Part shown: positions 1-12,530 of the stretch, one piece after another
How positions within the stretch are numbered: position 1 is the stretch's first letter
How the letters are laid out: each line of letters starts with the position of its first letter
Source: Plectrocnemia conspersa
Taxonomy: Eukaryota > Arthropoda > Insecta > Trichoptera > Polycentropodidae
Assembly: GCA_009617715.1 (NCBI GenBank)
Contig: VTFK01000072.1
Coordinates: 1-64,000, forward strand
Direction of reading: 5' to 3'
DNA: 64,000 nt
Notes under the pieces: generated by a model
Databases searched by the model: none
What the model saw: only the letters and a program-made list of their open reading frames with translations
Told to the model about the DNA's origin: nothing
Program-made: the position numbers and the translations under genes

Positions 1-380
1 ACGAAACATTCCAAGCTAAATTTCCGCGGGATTTTCCGCTCATTGTTCGCGTCGAATCCGCGTCGTCGTTTTTTCATCATCTCGCCGAAAAGGCACCGGT
101 ACCGCAAACATAGACCCTTTTTTATGTATGTGTGCTGGGTAAAAGTGGCTCACAATGGGATCCTCCCTTTTCGGACGGTTGGAAAGGAAATCTCTCCATA
201 ATAAGCCCTTCGCGCTGTGCGAGAAACACATCAGCGATAACGGCCGCAGCCCTAAAGCCTTCCTGCGATGAATGCACCAGAGCGGACGCATAAAGGGACG
301 CGACCCTAAATCAACCACAAGATCCTTTTGCGTCTTTCTTCGCGCACTCTCCGCTCACGCCCACGTGGGGCAAATATACG
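1..380. promoter_or_regulatory. GC-richer island, candidate conserved non-coding block
   Basis: This block is clearly richer in G+C than the several kilobases that follow and is dense in CpG (for example gcgtcgaatccgcgtcgtcg near 48-67). A 92-codon frame on the minus strand (40-318) is open but has no domain I recognise, and its composition follows the CpG-rich base sequence. The abrupt change to AT-rich DNA near 380 suggests a selected non-coding element or a window-edge piece of a promoter. The regulatory role is inferred from composition only. Confidence 0.3.
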
Positions 381-1355
381 GTGACAATTTTTTATTCTTT
401 AATAAATACAATATGCTTTAAACGCCATTAAAATACAAACAAATATTATTTACTTAATTTAATAAATTTAATACAAATTAGAGATTTTATATTCTCGGAT
501 TCAAGAAAATACGAATTTGGAAATTTTGCCTGCCCGAAATGCCTCTATATAAATACATTTGTATTATATATTCGAAAAGGAAATTGTATCCAAAAAAATG
601 TAATTTTAATTATCTTCTAACTGTATTATTTTATACAGCTTGTCAGCACAACAAACATACAACAAATAAAAAGCTGCGTCTAACCTGTTTAATAATAAGA
701 TTTTGTCATACATTTCTGAGAAATCTATTCTTTAAAGTAAATTATGCTAATAACAAAGCGATTCCTTAAAATATAATGGAGTTTAGAACTACTTTAGCAC
801 AATACTACTATTACTAGCATTTTTATAATTAATAATATACATAAAAAATTGGCAATATTCATTTTTAATAGATGTATGAAATCTGTTAAAGCCAAGCCAA
901 AATGTATTTTGTTTAGTTATGAGTGATAATCAATCGCAATTTTTTTTTATAAACGGTGTGAGCTTATTATTAACTTATACTACACATATTATTTTAAAAA
1001 TAAAGTTTTCTGCATAGCTACAATAAACATTGAACAGTATAAAAGAAAATAAATTTTAAAAATAACAAGATTCTGGGTATTCGTACTGTGTTCCAAGTTC
1101 AATACTGAAAAGTATTAGATTGGATTTTAATACCAACTTAAGAAAACTTTGAAATTGTGTTATAAGTTTAGAATGTATAAAATTACAAAACAACAAAATT
1201 ATAAAAATAGGAAAACAGCTGCGTGAAACCATTTTTGGATTAAAATTTTACTGCTTTTTATAATATGAAAGATAGCCTAGTATGCATTTTTTATAAAAAA
1301 ATATGTTATTCAGGGACAAATTAAATATTTGTGAACAACGCACAATAGTACAATC
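381..1355. other. AT-rich stretch, nothing recognised
   Basis: Long A/T runs and short frames only. A 76-codon frame at 539-769 has no recognisable motif. I see no repeats with partners elsewhere in the window. Confidence 0.6.
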
Positions 1356-1361
1356 TGACAA

Positions 1362-1765
1362 TTTGTATGCTGTACGTTATTTCCTTCGGGGGCTTCTCAA
1401 GGGTCCAACCTAGGCCCCCGGCTCTTCACATTATTTATTAATGACATAAATAGGACAATTCTCTTTTGTATGCAGATGATTTAAAATTGTTTTAATGCAT
1501 TCGATTTATTGCGGATTTTTTCTTTCTACATAGTGATTTAGATTCTCTCTAAAGATTAGCATCCGTCATCCGTCTGCTCTTTAGTGTTGGAAAGTGCCAT
1601 ATTGTGTCATTTTCTTGATCTCATACGCCATGAGATTATTCATACGATCTCAGTTTAAATTTTTTTTATAAATAATCTCATCACATTGGAAAGCAAGTAG
1701 AGGTTATTTCTAAATTTTAACGACACATATTAAAAAATATTTTAAGATGAACGCGTTTTACTTTG
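1362..1765 (+). pseudogene. LINE reverse transcriptase fossil (Jockey/CR1-like group)
   Basis: The plus strand encodes broken pieces of a non-LTR retrotransposon reverse transcriptase. One frame reads PSGASQGSNLGPRLF then TLFINDINRTI, matching the family signature (S)GVPQGS.LGPLLF. The next frame reads LLYADDLKLF at about 1463-1492, the catalytic Y-x-D-D box, and goes on in the same frame through HSDLDSL and VGKCHIVSFS, which fit the region after the catalytic box, interrupted by several stops. A single frameshift falls between the two halves. Only a few hundred bases are recognisable, so this is an old 5'- and 3'-truncated copy. The clade assignment is from motif style and is tentative; that it is a LINE RT is secure. 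Confidence 0.82.
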
Positions 1766-1769
1766 ACGA

Positions 1770-4700
1770 CTTGTGTCCCCTGTGACACTTTAATTTACAG
1801 AATTTTTGAATCACGATTTCTGAATAACTAAAAAAATCCGTCTTAATCAAAAAGTTTAAAAAATGTTTTTAAAAAACTTTTTTAGTAGGATATTTGGAAA
1901 TCAGATCCCTTTTAACATATGCTTGCTAGGTGTAGAGTAACAACATAAATTCTAATGTTTCGAAATTGCAAGTCATCCAAAGTAAAGCTACAAAAAAATT
2001 TATATTACACCTAAATACTAATCCGTAAACACTTAATAGCCTACAAATAACTATGTCATTTTTACCAAATAATAATATATATGAATATATATTTAGCGTA
2101 ATCACATTTTTTACTAAGCTCGTGTATCTTAGAGTACGATAAAAATGAACTCAAATTTAAATACAAGAACAAAATATAAAAGTAGGTAAAAGCAAATATT
2201 TTATTTTAAACTGTACTTTTATTTGTATTATATTGTGACTAATAAAACATTTATAAACATGAAAATGGTTAAAAATGAGTAACATGTAATGTATATAAAA
2301 TAAAATTAATTATGGTATTGAAATATACATTTAATAATAAAAAAATCGATCTTCTAGATGACTTTTAAACAATTGTAAATTAAAAACTTTGGATCTAACA
2401 ATTTTTTAATTAAAATTTACCATTGTATATATGAACCCATATTATGTAATAAATAAATACTGTAAAATAATGACACATTCAACGAGTATACACTGTACAT
2501 ACTGACATAAATTTAATGCATAAAATATAACACAAAACAAGAAAAAATCAAATGGTACCCGAGAGAACGCGAAACGATGTAAAGAACATTGAATCCTCAA
2601 CGGATTTTAGAAATAAAGAAACATGGGAAAATCATGGCGATGGTATCTTACATTGTTTATTTTTTATATTAACAAAAAAAACAGATGTATGTTTTTTATA
2701 TGAGTATATTTTTTATACTATTCATTTTCTTATTACTATCTTTATTTTTATGAAAAATCCAGGGGCTTTATTTACATTATCAACAAAAATAGCTTTTGCG
2801 TTGTTTCTATTTATACTCTACCGTTACGGTCTTGTATAGTCTGTATCTACCGTAAATTCACTAAATTCTTACATGCCCTTATCATGTTTATAAACAAAGG
2901 ACGTAACATTTGCCCGAATTTTGCGCCAATGCTCGTATCTTACGAATAAAAACGGTCGTTTATTATCTCAATATTGAGCTTACGCGCTCCCTCTGTATAT
3001 AATATAATATATGCTAAATGAGATATTAAACCGAACATTATTATACAATGGTATACTGTTTGCGATTATACACAACAGAAGCACAGTATATCGATTTAGC
3101 TTTTAAGTTATTCATACCGAGCTCCTTATTTCATCTCTCCTTCTTTTGCGAGATACGATTGAAGACTTGACGCGTACGAATCTAGATAATGACTAGGCTT
3201 TCTAAAACATATACCTAATATAATATAACCAATTAAGTGCGCGATTTGTAATGAAAATTTTGAATAAAAAAATGTGATTCTTAGTGTAAATATCAGATTT
3301 ATAGAGAAAAATAAGCATCTGTAAGATAAACTTCACAGTTTGTTTTGCTGCATCTTATAATAATTTGTAATCAATTTTACCTTACAATAAATATTTTTTT
3401 AAAGCAATTAATGCGTCATCGGTTATGTAGAATATAAATATAAATATATAAAGTTTTTTTATTGATTTGAAAACCGTTGTGTATTCGTACGTATACACGT
3501 AAATGTTTTCTCTTTTAAATCTGTTTGCTTAACAAGATTCGATTATGTTACAGATATTGTTTGCTGATAATAATACTTGTGTATTATAATAGCTTAATGC
3601 TTGAGCGGAACGGCCTTTTTCGTCCGGTGCTAATTTCGATTATTCAGCTTTGCGCACAAAAGCTTGCCATTCAATATTGGTTCAATGGGCAATGCGAAAG
3701 ATTTTAATCTACCAGAAAACGAATAAATCTTATTCTTTCTATTTACTAAGGTACGTTAAAGTTCTAGTATTGAAGGTAAAAGTTCCTAGTTTAAGTGAAG
3801 GTGCATAAGTTTATTGGAAGATTTATTTGGAGAATCTAAATCAATAGTTTTAGCAATTTTACAAGATTTTATAAGCACATCGAGATTTAAGGTTTTAATC
3901 TGACGTTTAAAATAGTCTCCGTTGAAAATAATATAAAACGTAAATTTGCTATTAATAATCCTTTTTCTTGTTTTCCTGTTAATATATTTCCATTTAGACT
4001 ATTATATAAAAATAACTTTACTTAATTTTTATTGTAAAATGGGTAACAACTAAACATGTAACAGATTGTACTATTTCAAGCAGTCTATAGAGTCAGTAGT
4101 TCACAAGCATTAAGGACTTTGTGTCAACACACCCAGGTACTTATTCCCCGGAACTCCCGGCTTCTGTACCGTTTCGTATCGCAAAAATAATTAAACCGAA
4201 ATTTTCTGATTTTAAACTAAGAAAGTGATCTGAGATTATCACAACCTGAAATTATCACAATTAAGAAATAAAGCTCATGGATTTAATATATTTTTCATAA
4301 AAACCCGACTGTGTTTCTAATGTAATTTATTGTCATTAAGTTTCTCTAATTATATATTTTTTTAATTTATATGGTTTGAATCGGATACAGAAATAGATAT
4401 ATAAAGATAATGCTAAAGACAATTTCATTAATATGACGTTGAATTCTAGCAACTAACAAGCTTCCATAATATTTCTCCAGTGAAATGGAATAAATATAGT
4501 TGACAAAATTAATATAAGATTTTGCAACCAACCGAAGAACGGACTCTAAAAAAAGTCTATATTTTTTTGTAAACCTTTGCTCACAATGATGCCAACATTA
4601 ACGGAAAGCGAGCGAGTATTCTTAACGGCAAGAATATTTAATAACATTTCTAACTTATTTTGACCTGCAGAAATAAAATATGTATGTTTAATTATACATT
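1770..4700. other. AT-rich stretch, no gene recognised
   Basis: Mostly low-complexity A/T DNA. Frames at 2552-2839 (95 codons) and 3525-3707 (60 codons) show no domain. Around 3600-3705 composition is slightly higher in G+C and might be a small conserved block. The more complex piece near 4120-4190 (acccaggtacttattccccg) may be an unrecognised repeat fragment. Confidence 0.5.
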
Positions 4701-4713
4701 AAAATTTTTGAAT

Positions 4714-4790
4714 ATATGAATATTTACAAACATATGAATTTTTATATTTACAAATATATGAATTTTTACAAACATGCAAATATTTATCAA
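4714..4790. repeat. Short tandem repeat, ~18-24 bp unit
   Basis: Four imperfect units of the form atatgaatttttacaaac follow one another. This is a small AT-rich minisatellite with variable unit length, of no evident function. Confidence 0.65.
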
Positions 4791-5310
4791 AAATATTTTT
4801 TGTTATAATTTACTGATATTAAAAAAAGATTTTAATTACCCGGAATACCTGGAATATATTTTCGTTTCGCTTTTCGGGACTAAATTAAATGATATTTAAT
4901 TCCAGTTGTTCAATGAAAGGCTCTCAAATTATTACCTTATTTATTGATTTCTGTATTTTTATTTTCACTTCAATTGTAAAAGGTTTTTAAATAATTTTTA
5001 CCCTTAAATTATAACTACAAACGTTTTGTTTTATATTCCAATTTTTTTAATCAAATTGTAGTTAATATCTAATTGCAAACATAAAAATGGTTATAAACCA
5101 GTTACATGTATAATATATATAATTAGTATGTCCGTAAAATTATTTAGACGGTCTATGAAATGTGCTATCTAACAAGTGCAGTATTGTCAAAAAGGTCACG
5201 CAACTATTTATGTATTAAATATGCTGTAAATAATAATTTAATTTCATCCCTAAATCGTCTCAATTAATTCACGCATTAGGATGAGCTACGCTAAGCGTCG
5301 ACCAAGAAAG

Positions 5311-5332
5311 CAGCCGCTTCCCTCTTTACGTC
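5311..5332 (+). repeat. Dispersed repeat core, copy 1
   Basis: The core agccgcttccctctttacgt is nearly identical to that at 6651-6671 and to the core inside the inverted repeat pair at 60254-60348 and 61161-61262. Flanks share little with the other copies, so only the core is conserved here. Confidence 0.6.
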
Positions 5333-6650
5333 AATACTAGTTTAGCTACAATGACCTTTTGCAATAATTTGATTATACATAATTTAAATGTCTTTACCAA
5401 AAGTTTGCCACAAAAAAATTGTGAATTCCTATAATTTGGATTATCATTAACACTTTTTCCATACAGCAACATAATTCTTGACTTTTTTTACACTACGTTA
5501 ACGTGTAAGAATAGGTTGAAAACAACTGAAGTAGTTGGTTTTAATTGTTTCAATTACAATTTATGTGTTCTGTTAATCGATTATGTTGACCATAAATGGA
5601 ATTTTGTTTATGAAATGTCGTTAAAATAAACAATAATATTGCTAATTGCTATACTTTGCATCGGAAATATATTAAGTTATAGTTTGTTACTTTTGATAAA
5701 AGAATGGCTTTTTTTTTGCATAATCGTCAGCTGGAGATTTGGCACTTGTTATTTAGATAGACATATTTCAACGTCTTTGTCAGCTTTTATATAGCTCCCT
5801 ATTAGCAGAGTGCATCGTTTGTTTGTTAAGGTCCATTTTTAAGTAGACCTAATCTGTCTCAAATATGCAATTGTTACGAGTGCTCGAATAATATTGGCGT
5901 CACTAATATTTGTTTTTTAATCCGTAAGTATTTTTATTACGGTTGTGAGAAGTAATTGTAGCAAATTAAGCGTTGGTTCAAACAAAAAAAAAAAATATAA
6001 AATTCAATTTGTTTTGAAAACACGCAATGATGACTTGCAAAGAACTACTGAGTATAATTGTCATTGCAGATAAATTATTCATAAGCATAACGACCATGAC
6101 AAATAAAAGTTCTTTCACTCTTATTAAAAATCTCTTAACTTTTAAAATATTTTAATTATTTTAATAAAAAAATAGTATTTTATTTAGTTTAAAAATTTTA
6201 TTTAAATTGAAAATAAAAATAAAACTTTGAATCTTACGCGTTAAAAGCGCCATACATATGTCATTAGTCTTTAAGACGCGGTGGAAAGTTTTTAAGTTTT
6301 TATACATTCCATACATAATAATAGGGGATTATCTTGAAGCATCTGCGAGAACACCGAATATTGTACGATTTAGATTCAAATGGTTATGCAACACCAATTA
6401 TATAAACAAAAAAATCAAAGATTAACAAATCCAGTTATATTCCAAATCAACGCAAAGAAAGTGAGCGAGCAAGAAATTTCTATCCAGACAAACCAAGCGT
6501 ATTATCGCTTATACTACTACTTTCATTTGAAAATCGCTATTGTCAGAATTTCATCAAGAACTTCTACTTGATATCTTTGACTTTGTTCACAATAGGGTTA
6601 ATCTGAACTCTCACCAAGTAGAACTACATAGACGGAAAATACTACAAAAG

Positions 6651-6671
6651 CAGCCGCTTCCCTCTTCACGT
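6651..6671 (+). repeat. Dispersed repeat core, copy 2
   Basis: The sequence agccgcttccctcttcacgt repeats the core at 5311-5332 with one change and in the same orientation. It belongs to the same short repeat family as the inverted pair near 60-61 kb. Confidence 0.6.
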
Positions 6672-8507
6672 TAAGGTATAATGTCCGAAATCCAGAGTGT
6701 AACCAGATTATTGGATTCGAAAAGGCAAATTTGAAATCATAAACATATATTTATTCAAGTCTTACTATTTGTTATTATATAAGTTATTTGTATAAACCTT
6801 AATCGAGAGTAAAATAAAAATGAAAATAATTTATTTGCCACAAATTCAATCCGCAACTTTCGGACCTCGCCTCATATTCTAATAAAATATCTTTAAATCG
6901 ACTTGTTTGTTCGATTCAAAATAATGCAGTGCGACCGTCGTTATTGCGTTTTATTCGAGTTGTAAAACTTTTAAAGGGTAATTGGAAGCTTTTATTTGTT
7001 GCTTGACTCATACGAAAGTTGAAAACAACTTAAAGCCAATATTTGTTGGCGTTCAAAGTTTGGATCTGGAACGATTCGTACAACTTTAACACAGCCAATA
7101 CAGGACGTACGAATCGATTAACATGTATCTATTAATTTTGTACGCTAATGCGTAATGAATCATTAATTTGATGACTAGTTAATTTGAAATATTGATTGCA
7201 AACAATGCTGCGTCAAAAACACTACATAGTTGTATTCTATAACTCTGTATTTATTATCTAATGTTATAGGTTGAGACTTAATTCAATGTTATATATTTTT
7301 TTCGGGTAGTAAAGCTTTGTATAACGAATGACGTGGAGTTTAATTGACCACGCAAATAATTTAATTGACGTGGTTTCCGCGTGACCCGGAGCGAATAAGT
7401 TAAGAACATTTTAGAGCAGTCGTTTACTTGCGAGAAAATCTCCACATGCTCTTAAAAGTGATTCCGAGATCTTTAGTGAAAATTTCTCTAACCAAAATTT
7501 TCTCACCAAATCGTAAAAATAATTTGAATCTAACGAAATCAAGAAAATGACATAGTATGGTATTTTTTGAGAATCTTAATCGCTCTTTAGAAAAAAGGAG
7601 TCACCTGCCTACAAAAAAACGTGAATTTTTAATTGCAGTATTTATGTCATTAATAAATAATGTGAAAGCAGATGTTACAGGATGGACCTTTGAGGAACCC
7701 CAGAAATGTGCTTTGATATTTGAGTGTTTTAAAATACAAGCACCTTTCTTGTACTAATTATGCTCTTGAACGAAGGTTCCATTGTAGTTTTATTTTGTTA
7801 AATATAATAAGAATTAAATAAAAGGTAATATGGGTCAAGAATTGTAAAATACGTTTAGTTATTTTTTTCCTTTAAAATTGTGGTCTTACTCTATCAAGCC
7901 CTCTTTTTTGCATATGGCAATAGCTATTAAATGTAAAAACAGTTTGTTGAAATTTAAACACCGTATTACAATTTTAAGACGAAAATATATAATATAGCGT
8001 CAATAATAAAAAAGGCTGTAGCCATATTTTAGTATTGCCGCTATGTGTAAATAATATAATAAGGCAGTATATGTAATATTTTTATATTAATAATTTTACA
8101 TTTATGTTAATTTAAGTGGCAAAAACGTAGTAGAAAAATTATTTCGTTACAGGCATTCTCCAAATCAAAAACACTGCATGGAAATATTGTATCTTAAAGA
8201 AAATAAATCGAAATTTATAATAATCCAGATTTAATAATATTATATTTTTAGGGTTATCTTAAAATTAGGTGTAATAAAATTAACCAAATTTCTACAAAAT
8301 ACGTTGTTGTGCATTCTAAAGTGTGTCAGTTTGGAGAATGCTAGTTCAAACATATTAAAACCTTTATGCCAATTAAATTTAACATATCTCCCAATGTAAA
8401 TTATTATTCTGTTACAGATGTACTTAATTAATTTATATTTAATAAAAGCAACGTATATTAATGCATGTATGATATGATATCTAAAAATATTACTATAAAC
8501 TACTTAC

Positions 8508-8541
8508 AGCTCGCCGATTTTGAAAGCAAACAGACACTAAC
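8508..8541 (-). other. Candidate recursive splice site or microexon
   Basis: Read on the minus strand, a branch-site-like CTAAT is followed by a T-rich tract (ttttttctctgtttcag) and directly by gttagt, so a 3' splice site abuts a 5' splice site. Thirty-four nucleotides further on is a second strong donor, gtaagtag. This layout is that of a recursive splice (ratchet) point with its short RS-exon, known from long introns of insect genes, or of an ordinary 34-nt microexon. It sits next to the GC-rich island at 8575-8960. If it is an exon, its frame is not determined. Its use in splicing is inferred. Confidence 0.42.
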
Positions 8542-8574
8542 CTGAAACAGAGAAAAAACATATTTATTATTAGT

Positions 8575-8960
8575 TTCGTGTTTAACTTCGTCCAAACACA
8601 CGTACGCTTTTATATAAGTTAGGTCGATGTAAAACGTATAAATGTGATTTATTAAAGCGTAAATCTTGCCCACATTGGCGCTTAATATCCGCTCACGACA
8701 CGAAAATCAATCGTGTTTACGAACGACGAGCAAATGTGACGGGCGTACTAATTCTATGAATAATCTATGGACGCGATCGTCGATTCGATGATGGAAAATC
8801 AAAATTTAGGGTTTCGTTTAAAGTTGGAAAGTTGTTTCAGATCGACCTGATAACGGTTCAGCGTAGGGAAACAGTTAATCAATGCAACGAACAGCGTACG
8901 CAAAGTTTCCCCTACGCAAAAGTTTTTAACCGTAAATGAAATCGATCGAGCCAAGAGTGT
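8575..8960. promoter_or_regulatory. GC-richer island with an internal hairpin, candidate regulatory block
   Basis: Base composition rises sharply and CpG dinucleotides are frequent. Inside it, gcgtagggaaac (8861-8872) pairs with gtttcccctacgc (8905-8917), giving about 12 paired bases with one bulge and a 32-nt loop. There is no coding frame of note. The block lies just upstream, in minus-strand terms, of the splice signal at 8541. Candidate intronic enhancer or RNA structure. Confidence 0.35.
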
Positions 8961-9418
8961 AAGTAATTAAATAAACTTGTCCAGAGCTACAAATACATAT
9001 ATTATTTATTAATATAATATACATTTAGAGTTTCGAACAGTTTAATGTGAAATACTTACAGGAAACCTTACACGATTATTATTTCCTCATTCCTACATCA
9101 TTACCCAATTATTTTATCTTCAGCGTTACAAGGTGAATCATTTATTTTGCTTTCATCTGAGAGCATATTTGCCAAAAGTGTGTGTAGCTATAATTTTAGC
9201 TAGAATGAAACGTCGAGCTAAGCGCCGGTTTCAGATGAATAAATAACTTTTAAACATGATAAATATTCACGAGTCTTATTGAAAGAAATAAGTTTCGAAG
9301 AAGTTGCTCGTTTTTTGCATATTTTTTATTATTTATTATTACTTTGCTGCCTTTCAATGGCAGACCACTTGGCACAAAATCATATATTTTTTAAATTATA
9401 ATTAAGTCAATCTATATA

Positions 9419-11075
9419 TTAGGTTGTTTCATATGAATTTTTTCAATAAGATATACAACGCAATATATTTTAAAACTACAGACTCAGACTTTTATAATAT
9501 TAATTTAAAATAAATGAGTCTAAATGTTTAAAGTTGTAGGGGAAATATAGGGAATAATGCAATTCTAATGTTTTAATTTAGTAAAAAAATATTTATATAG
9601 ACTGTGATTTCGTGAAGCAGTTGGCATTTGTCGTAATGTGTTCTGGACGATCCACTGATGTATTTTGTTTTCATGAATAGTCCAGTCTCGTCTCTACTTG
9701 TCTCTACTGCTGTGATTTTGTGGCGTTTTACCAAAACTATGTTACCAAGTGTCACATATTTTGTAATACTAATTCAAATCAGCTTTGGCGAATCAAAAGT
9801 GATTATTTTTGCTTAGATATACTTCAAAGATGTGTTTATGCTTTAAAAAAGAAATGGCTCACATCGGCGATTGGTAACCAAAGGGTAGATTAACAATAGT
9901 ATTATTTCAAACGGTGATAATTGTAACAAATTAAACAGGTGGTTAAAAGCCTCATACATGTAATAATAACAATCTTTAAAAATATTTTGATATTTTTTAC
10001 AAATAATTATTTGGGTATTAGTTAAGTCAAAACCTTTGAATGAGCACGTAGAAGGACTCTTACCCTGCCGATGGGGTCAGTTATTTCACATATTTCACAA
10101 TAAATTTCATATACGCCAAATGATTCGAAACTATTTTTCTGTTCACGCATCAAAAAGGACCAAAAATGTCTCTTGAAGCGGCTGCGAAATGCATCAAAAA
10201 GTCAAAGGCATTCGTAAATAAGTTGATACAGAGGTTTAATACATCAAAAACCGAATGTGGTGCGAAAAGCAAGACATTGAAAAAAGAGGAAAAAAAACAG
10301 ATTACCGAGTTGTTTTCTACAAATCCTCTTTTATCATTGCGACAAGGACTAGCCAAATTAAAATATAAGGGTATCAGGATATCGTGCGAGAGTATTCAAA
10401 CGCGTTTACGAGCTTCCAATCTAAACTTTCGGAGCACAAGGAAAAAACCGCATCTCTTAGAGCAATACGTCGTTAAAATAATGCCTTTGTGCACAAGAAA
10501 ACATTAATCGCGACATTATTTTTGTGATGAAGCATCTTTTTTGGGTACGAAGTACCATAAACTGAAATTGATCTACTCCCACCAGCAGATTTTTTCAGCA
10601 GACAGTTAAACACTCGGTTAAAGTGCATTTTTAAAAACAAGGATTTAAACTTTGACACTCTTCATAGACAATCTAGATGAGCATTAATAGCAATAAAAAG
10701 CATTAATACCATCTGCCAAGATGATGTTTAAAAGAAAAAATCATTACTTGATTTTTCAGAAAGACAACGACCCAAAACAACAGAGTCATCTTTGCCCGTA
10801 GTGGAAGGGAGGATAAACATATCATCACAGTCACCAGATGCGAGTTCCATTGAAAATGTCTTATAAAGATTCTTATCGCTAGTACGAAATTAACAAACGC
10901 TTTACAGTTCTCTGACTAACCGTACCCTCACCAAATCCAAAATTTATATTTATTGTGGTCTGTGTCGCATTGTGTTTTAGTTTAAGCTCGTTTTAAAAAA
11001 TACGTAAATATTTTATTGACACAAAATATATTTAACTTTTCATAAGATAAAAAAATTATAAACAAAACAACCTAT
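9419..11075 (+). mobile_element. Decayed Tc1/mariner superfamily transposon
   Basis: The left end ttaggttgtttcatatgaat (from 9419) and the reverse complement of the right end (taggttgttttgtttataat, ending near 11075) form diverged inverted repeats that share taggttgttt and then a T-rich tract. Both are next to TA, the target duplicated by this superfamily. The transposase relic at 10166-10870 lies between them, on the plus strand. The span of about 1.65 kb fits a full-length copy with internal decay. The ends are imperfect, so the boundaries are good to a few bases only. Confidence 0.6.
10166..10870 (+). pseudogene. Tc1-type transposase pseudogene
   Basis: Residues 1-113 from the ATG at 10166 give an N-terminal helix-turn-helix DNA-binding region (MSLEAAAKCIKKSKAFVNKL and on). 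After the stop at 10505-10507 the same frame continues with FCDEASF, the first catalytic Asp region, then ALIPSAKMMF and FQKDNDPKQQSHLC, the second Asp in the DNDPKH box. After one frameshift, SQSPDASSIENVL matches the QSPDLNPIENLW box with the catalytic Glu. So all three positions of the DDE triad can be traced. At least eight in-frame stops and one frameshift rule out activity. Family known to cut and paste at TA sites; identification is firm from the boxes. Confidence 0.9.
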
Positions 11076-12265
11076 ATAATATTATTAAATTCAAAATGTT
11101 ATTTACTCTTGTTATTTATGCAAATACAATTTCTAGAATATTTAAAAAACCAGAATAATAAAATATTATTAAAATAAATATTTTATGTATGTTTAGTTGA
11201 AGTAAGATATAAAATAATTAGTTTTAAGCTTATCTCATAAAATAAACAAATAAAGCTAATATGTTTAAATATATTGTTATACAAGTTGTATAAATAATTA
11301 TCACAGTACCCTAATATGTCTAATATTATATTTAGGTTGTACGTGCGAGTTGAGCTAAAATGATAATTACGCTTTAGAAATCGTTCGTGGATGAGGAGAA
11401 GTCGAGTGGAATATAATCAAAATTTCAGTCCAACTGTCACCACCATAAATAAAATATGAAGGGTCAGTGAAACGCAAATGTGGGCCATTTATTTCGGTGG
11501 TTTTATAATCAACTTACGACCTGAGCTCCGACTTTGTTAGGGATTTAATTAAAAATGGTAGCACTTAATGTCGTTTAATTAATTTAAAATACAATTAAGA
11601 AAACCTTTGTATAAATAAAAAAAAAATACTTTAAAAAAATCTTAAGACTTAAGTAATGATGTATACATATACAATATATATGTTTTACGTGCAATATTCC
11701 TTTGAGTGTAAAGATCCATATCAAATTAAAGATTGCTTTAGAAATAATAATATATATATTTTTTGTTATTAATTATCATAAAAATCGTGATGCAAAAATA
11801 TTAAAATAATATTCTATACCATGTAGTATCACGATGCAACACATTACATTAATAGTATTTATTGTTATTCTTATATTAATTATAATTACTAGTGAATATA
11901 TAGGAACTAGATAAAAGTAAAATTTAATTCACATTGTGCAATAACTATAGTTTATATTGTGCAGCTGTTCAACTTAAAAATATAAAGTTGTAAATAGCAC
12001 AATTGACATAGAAATTGCAGCCAGAATGACAAGTGCAAATGTCACGTCGCTACTGTTCCTCTTTGGGAGTAGCTATGGTTACAGACAGACACATGTATTT
12101 TTTTATTTATAGTATAAATGTTTTAAGAATAATTTTTTGTTTGCAGAAAATAAAGAAACGTTTTTTAACCTTAACTATATAATCTTTAAAAATTCATATT
12201 ATCAATACTTTAATATTTAAAATATCATTTTTATGTCTATCTTTATGATTGTCGTTAAGCATTTT
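11076..12265. other. Mostly AT-rich, one slightly GC-richer patch
   Basis: Low-complexity DNA with no reading frame of interest. The piece 11340-11560 is richer in G+C (for example gtcgagtggaatataatc) and could be a small conserved block. A complex patch at 12000-12090 is unassigned. Confidence 0.5.
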
Positions 12266-12530
12266 AGGCTGGCTGTGGCTCGTAATCAGGGGTCCGTTAA
12301 TTCCGTTTGAAAATTAGCATTAGGTTGCATAATCGGTTTGGCCGAACTTTGAGTGGTCGGCGCGCGAACCGGAACCGACATTTCTCCGGTCCTTCCGGTG
12401 ACTGTTTCCGGTCAACGGAAATGACCGGTCCGATGGGACAACGTCAGCAAATATCCTACATAATGAGGGACGGTTTTAGGGAAAAACGCGACACAGTCAC
12501 GCAAGTGCCACCTACTCGTTGACAATTCGT
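12266..12530. promoter_or_regulatory. GC-rich island with CCGG/GGAA motif cluster
   Basis: This stretch holds an unusual density of CCGG and GGAA words: aaccggaaccgac, ctccggtccttccggtgac, ttccggtcaacggaa and gaccggtccg. The ETS-type core ACCGGAAGG is present on the minus strand, and ACCGGT resembles half of Grainyhead-type sites. A 71-codon frame (12307-12522) is open but basic and motif-free; I treat it as a by-product of composition. The enhancer role is inferred. Confidence 0.4.

Larger units (their letters stand above)
4791..8500. other. AT-rich stretch with two short dispersed repeats, no gene recognised
   Basis: Apart from the repeat cores listed at 5311 and 6651, I see no element. 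Frames at 6380-6571 and 7557-7757 were read and show no recognisable domain. Some pieces, near 7370-7450 and 7000-7130, are a little richer in G+C. Confidence 0.5.

Noticed and set aside
3660..3700. tRNA-like B box (ggttcaatgggc)
   Set aside because: Does not fit GGTTCRANNCC, and no cloverleaf or A box is present. No other tRNA candidate was found in the window.
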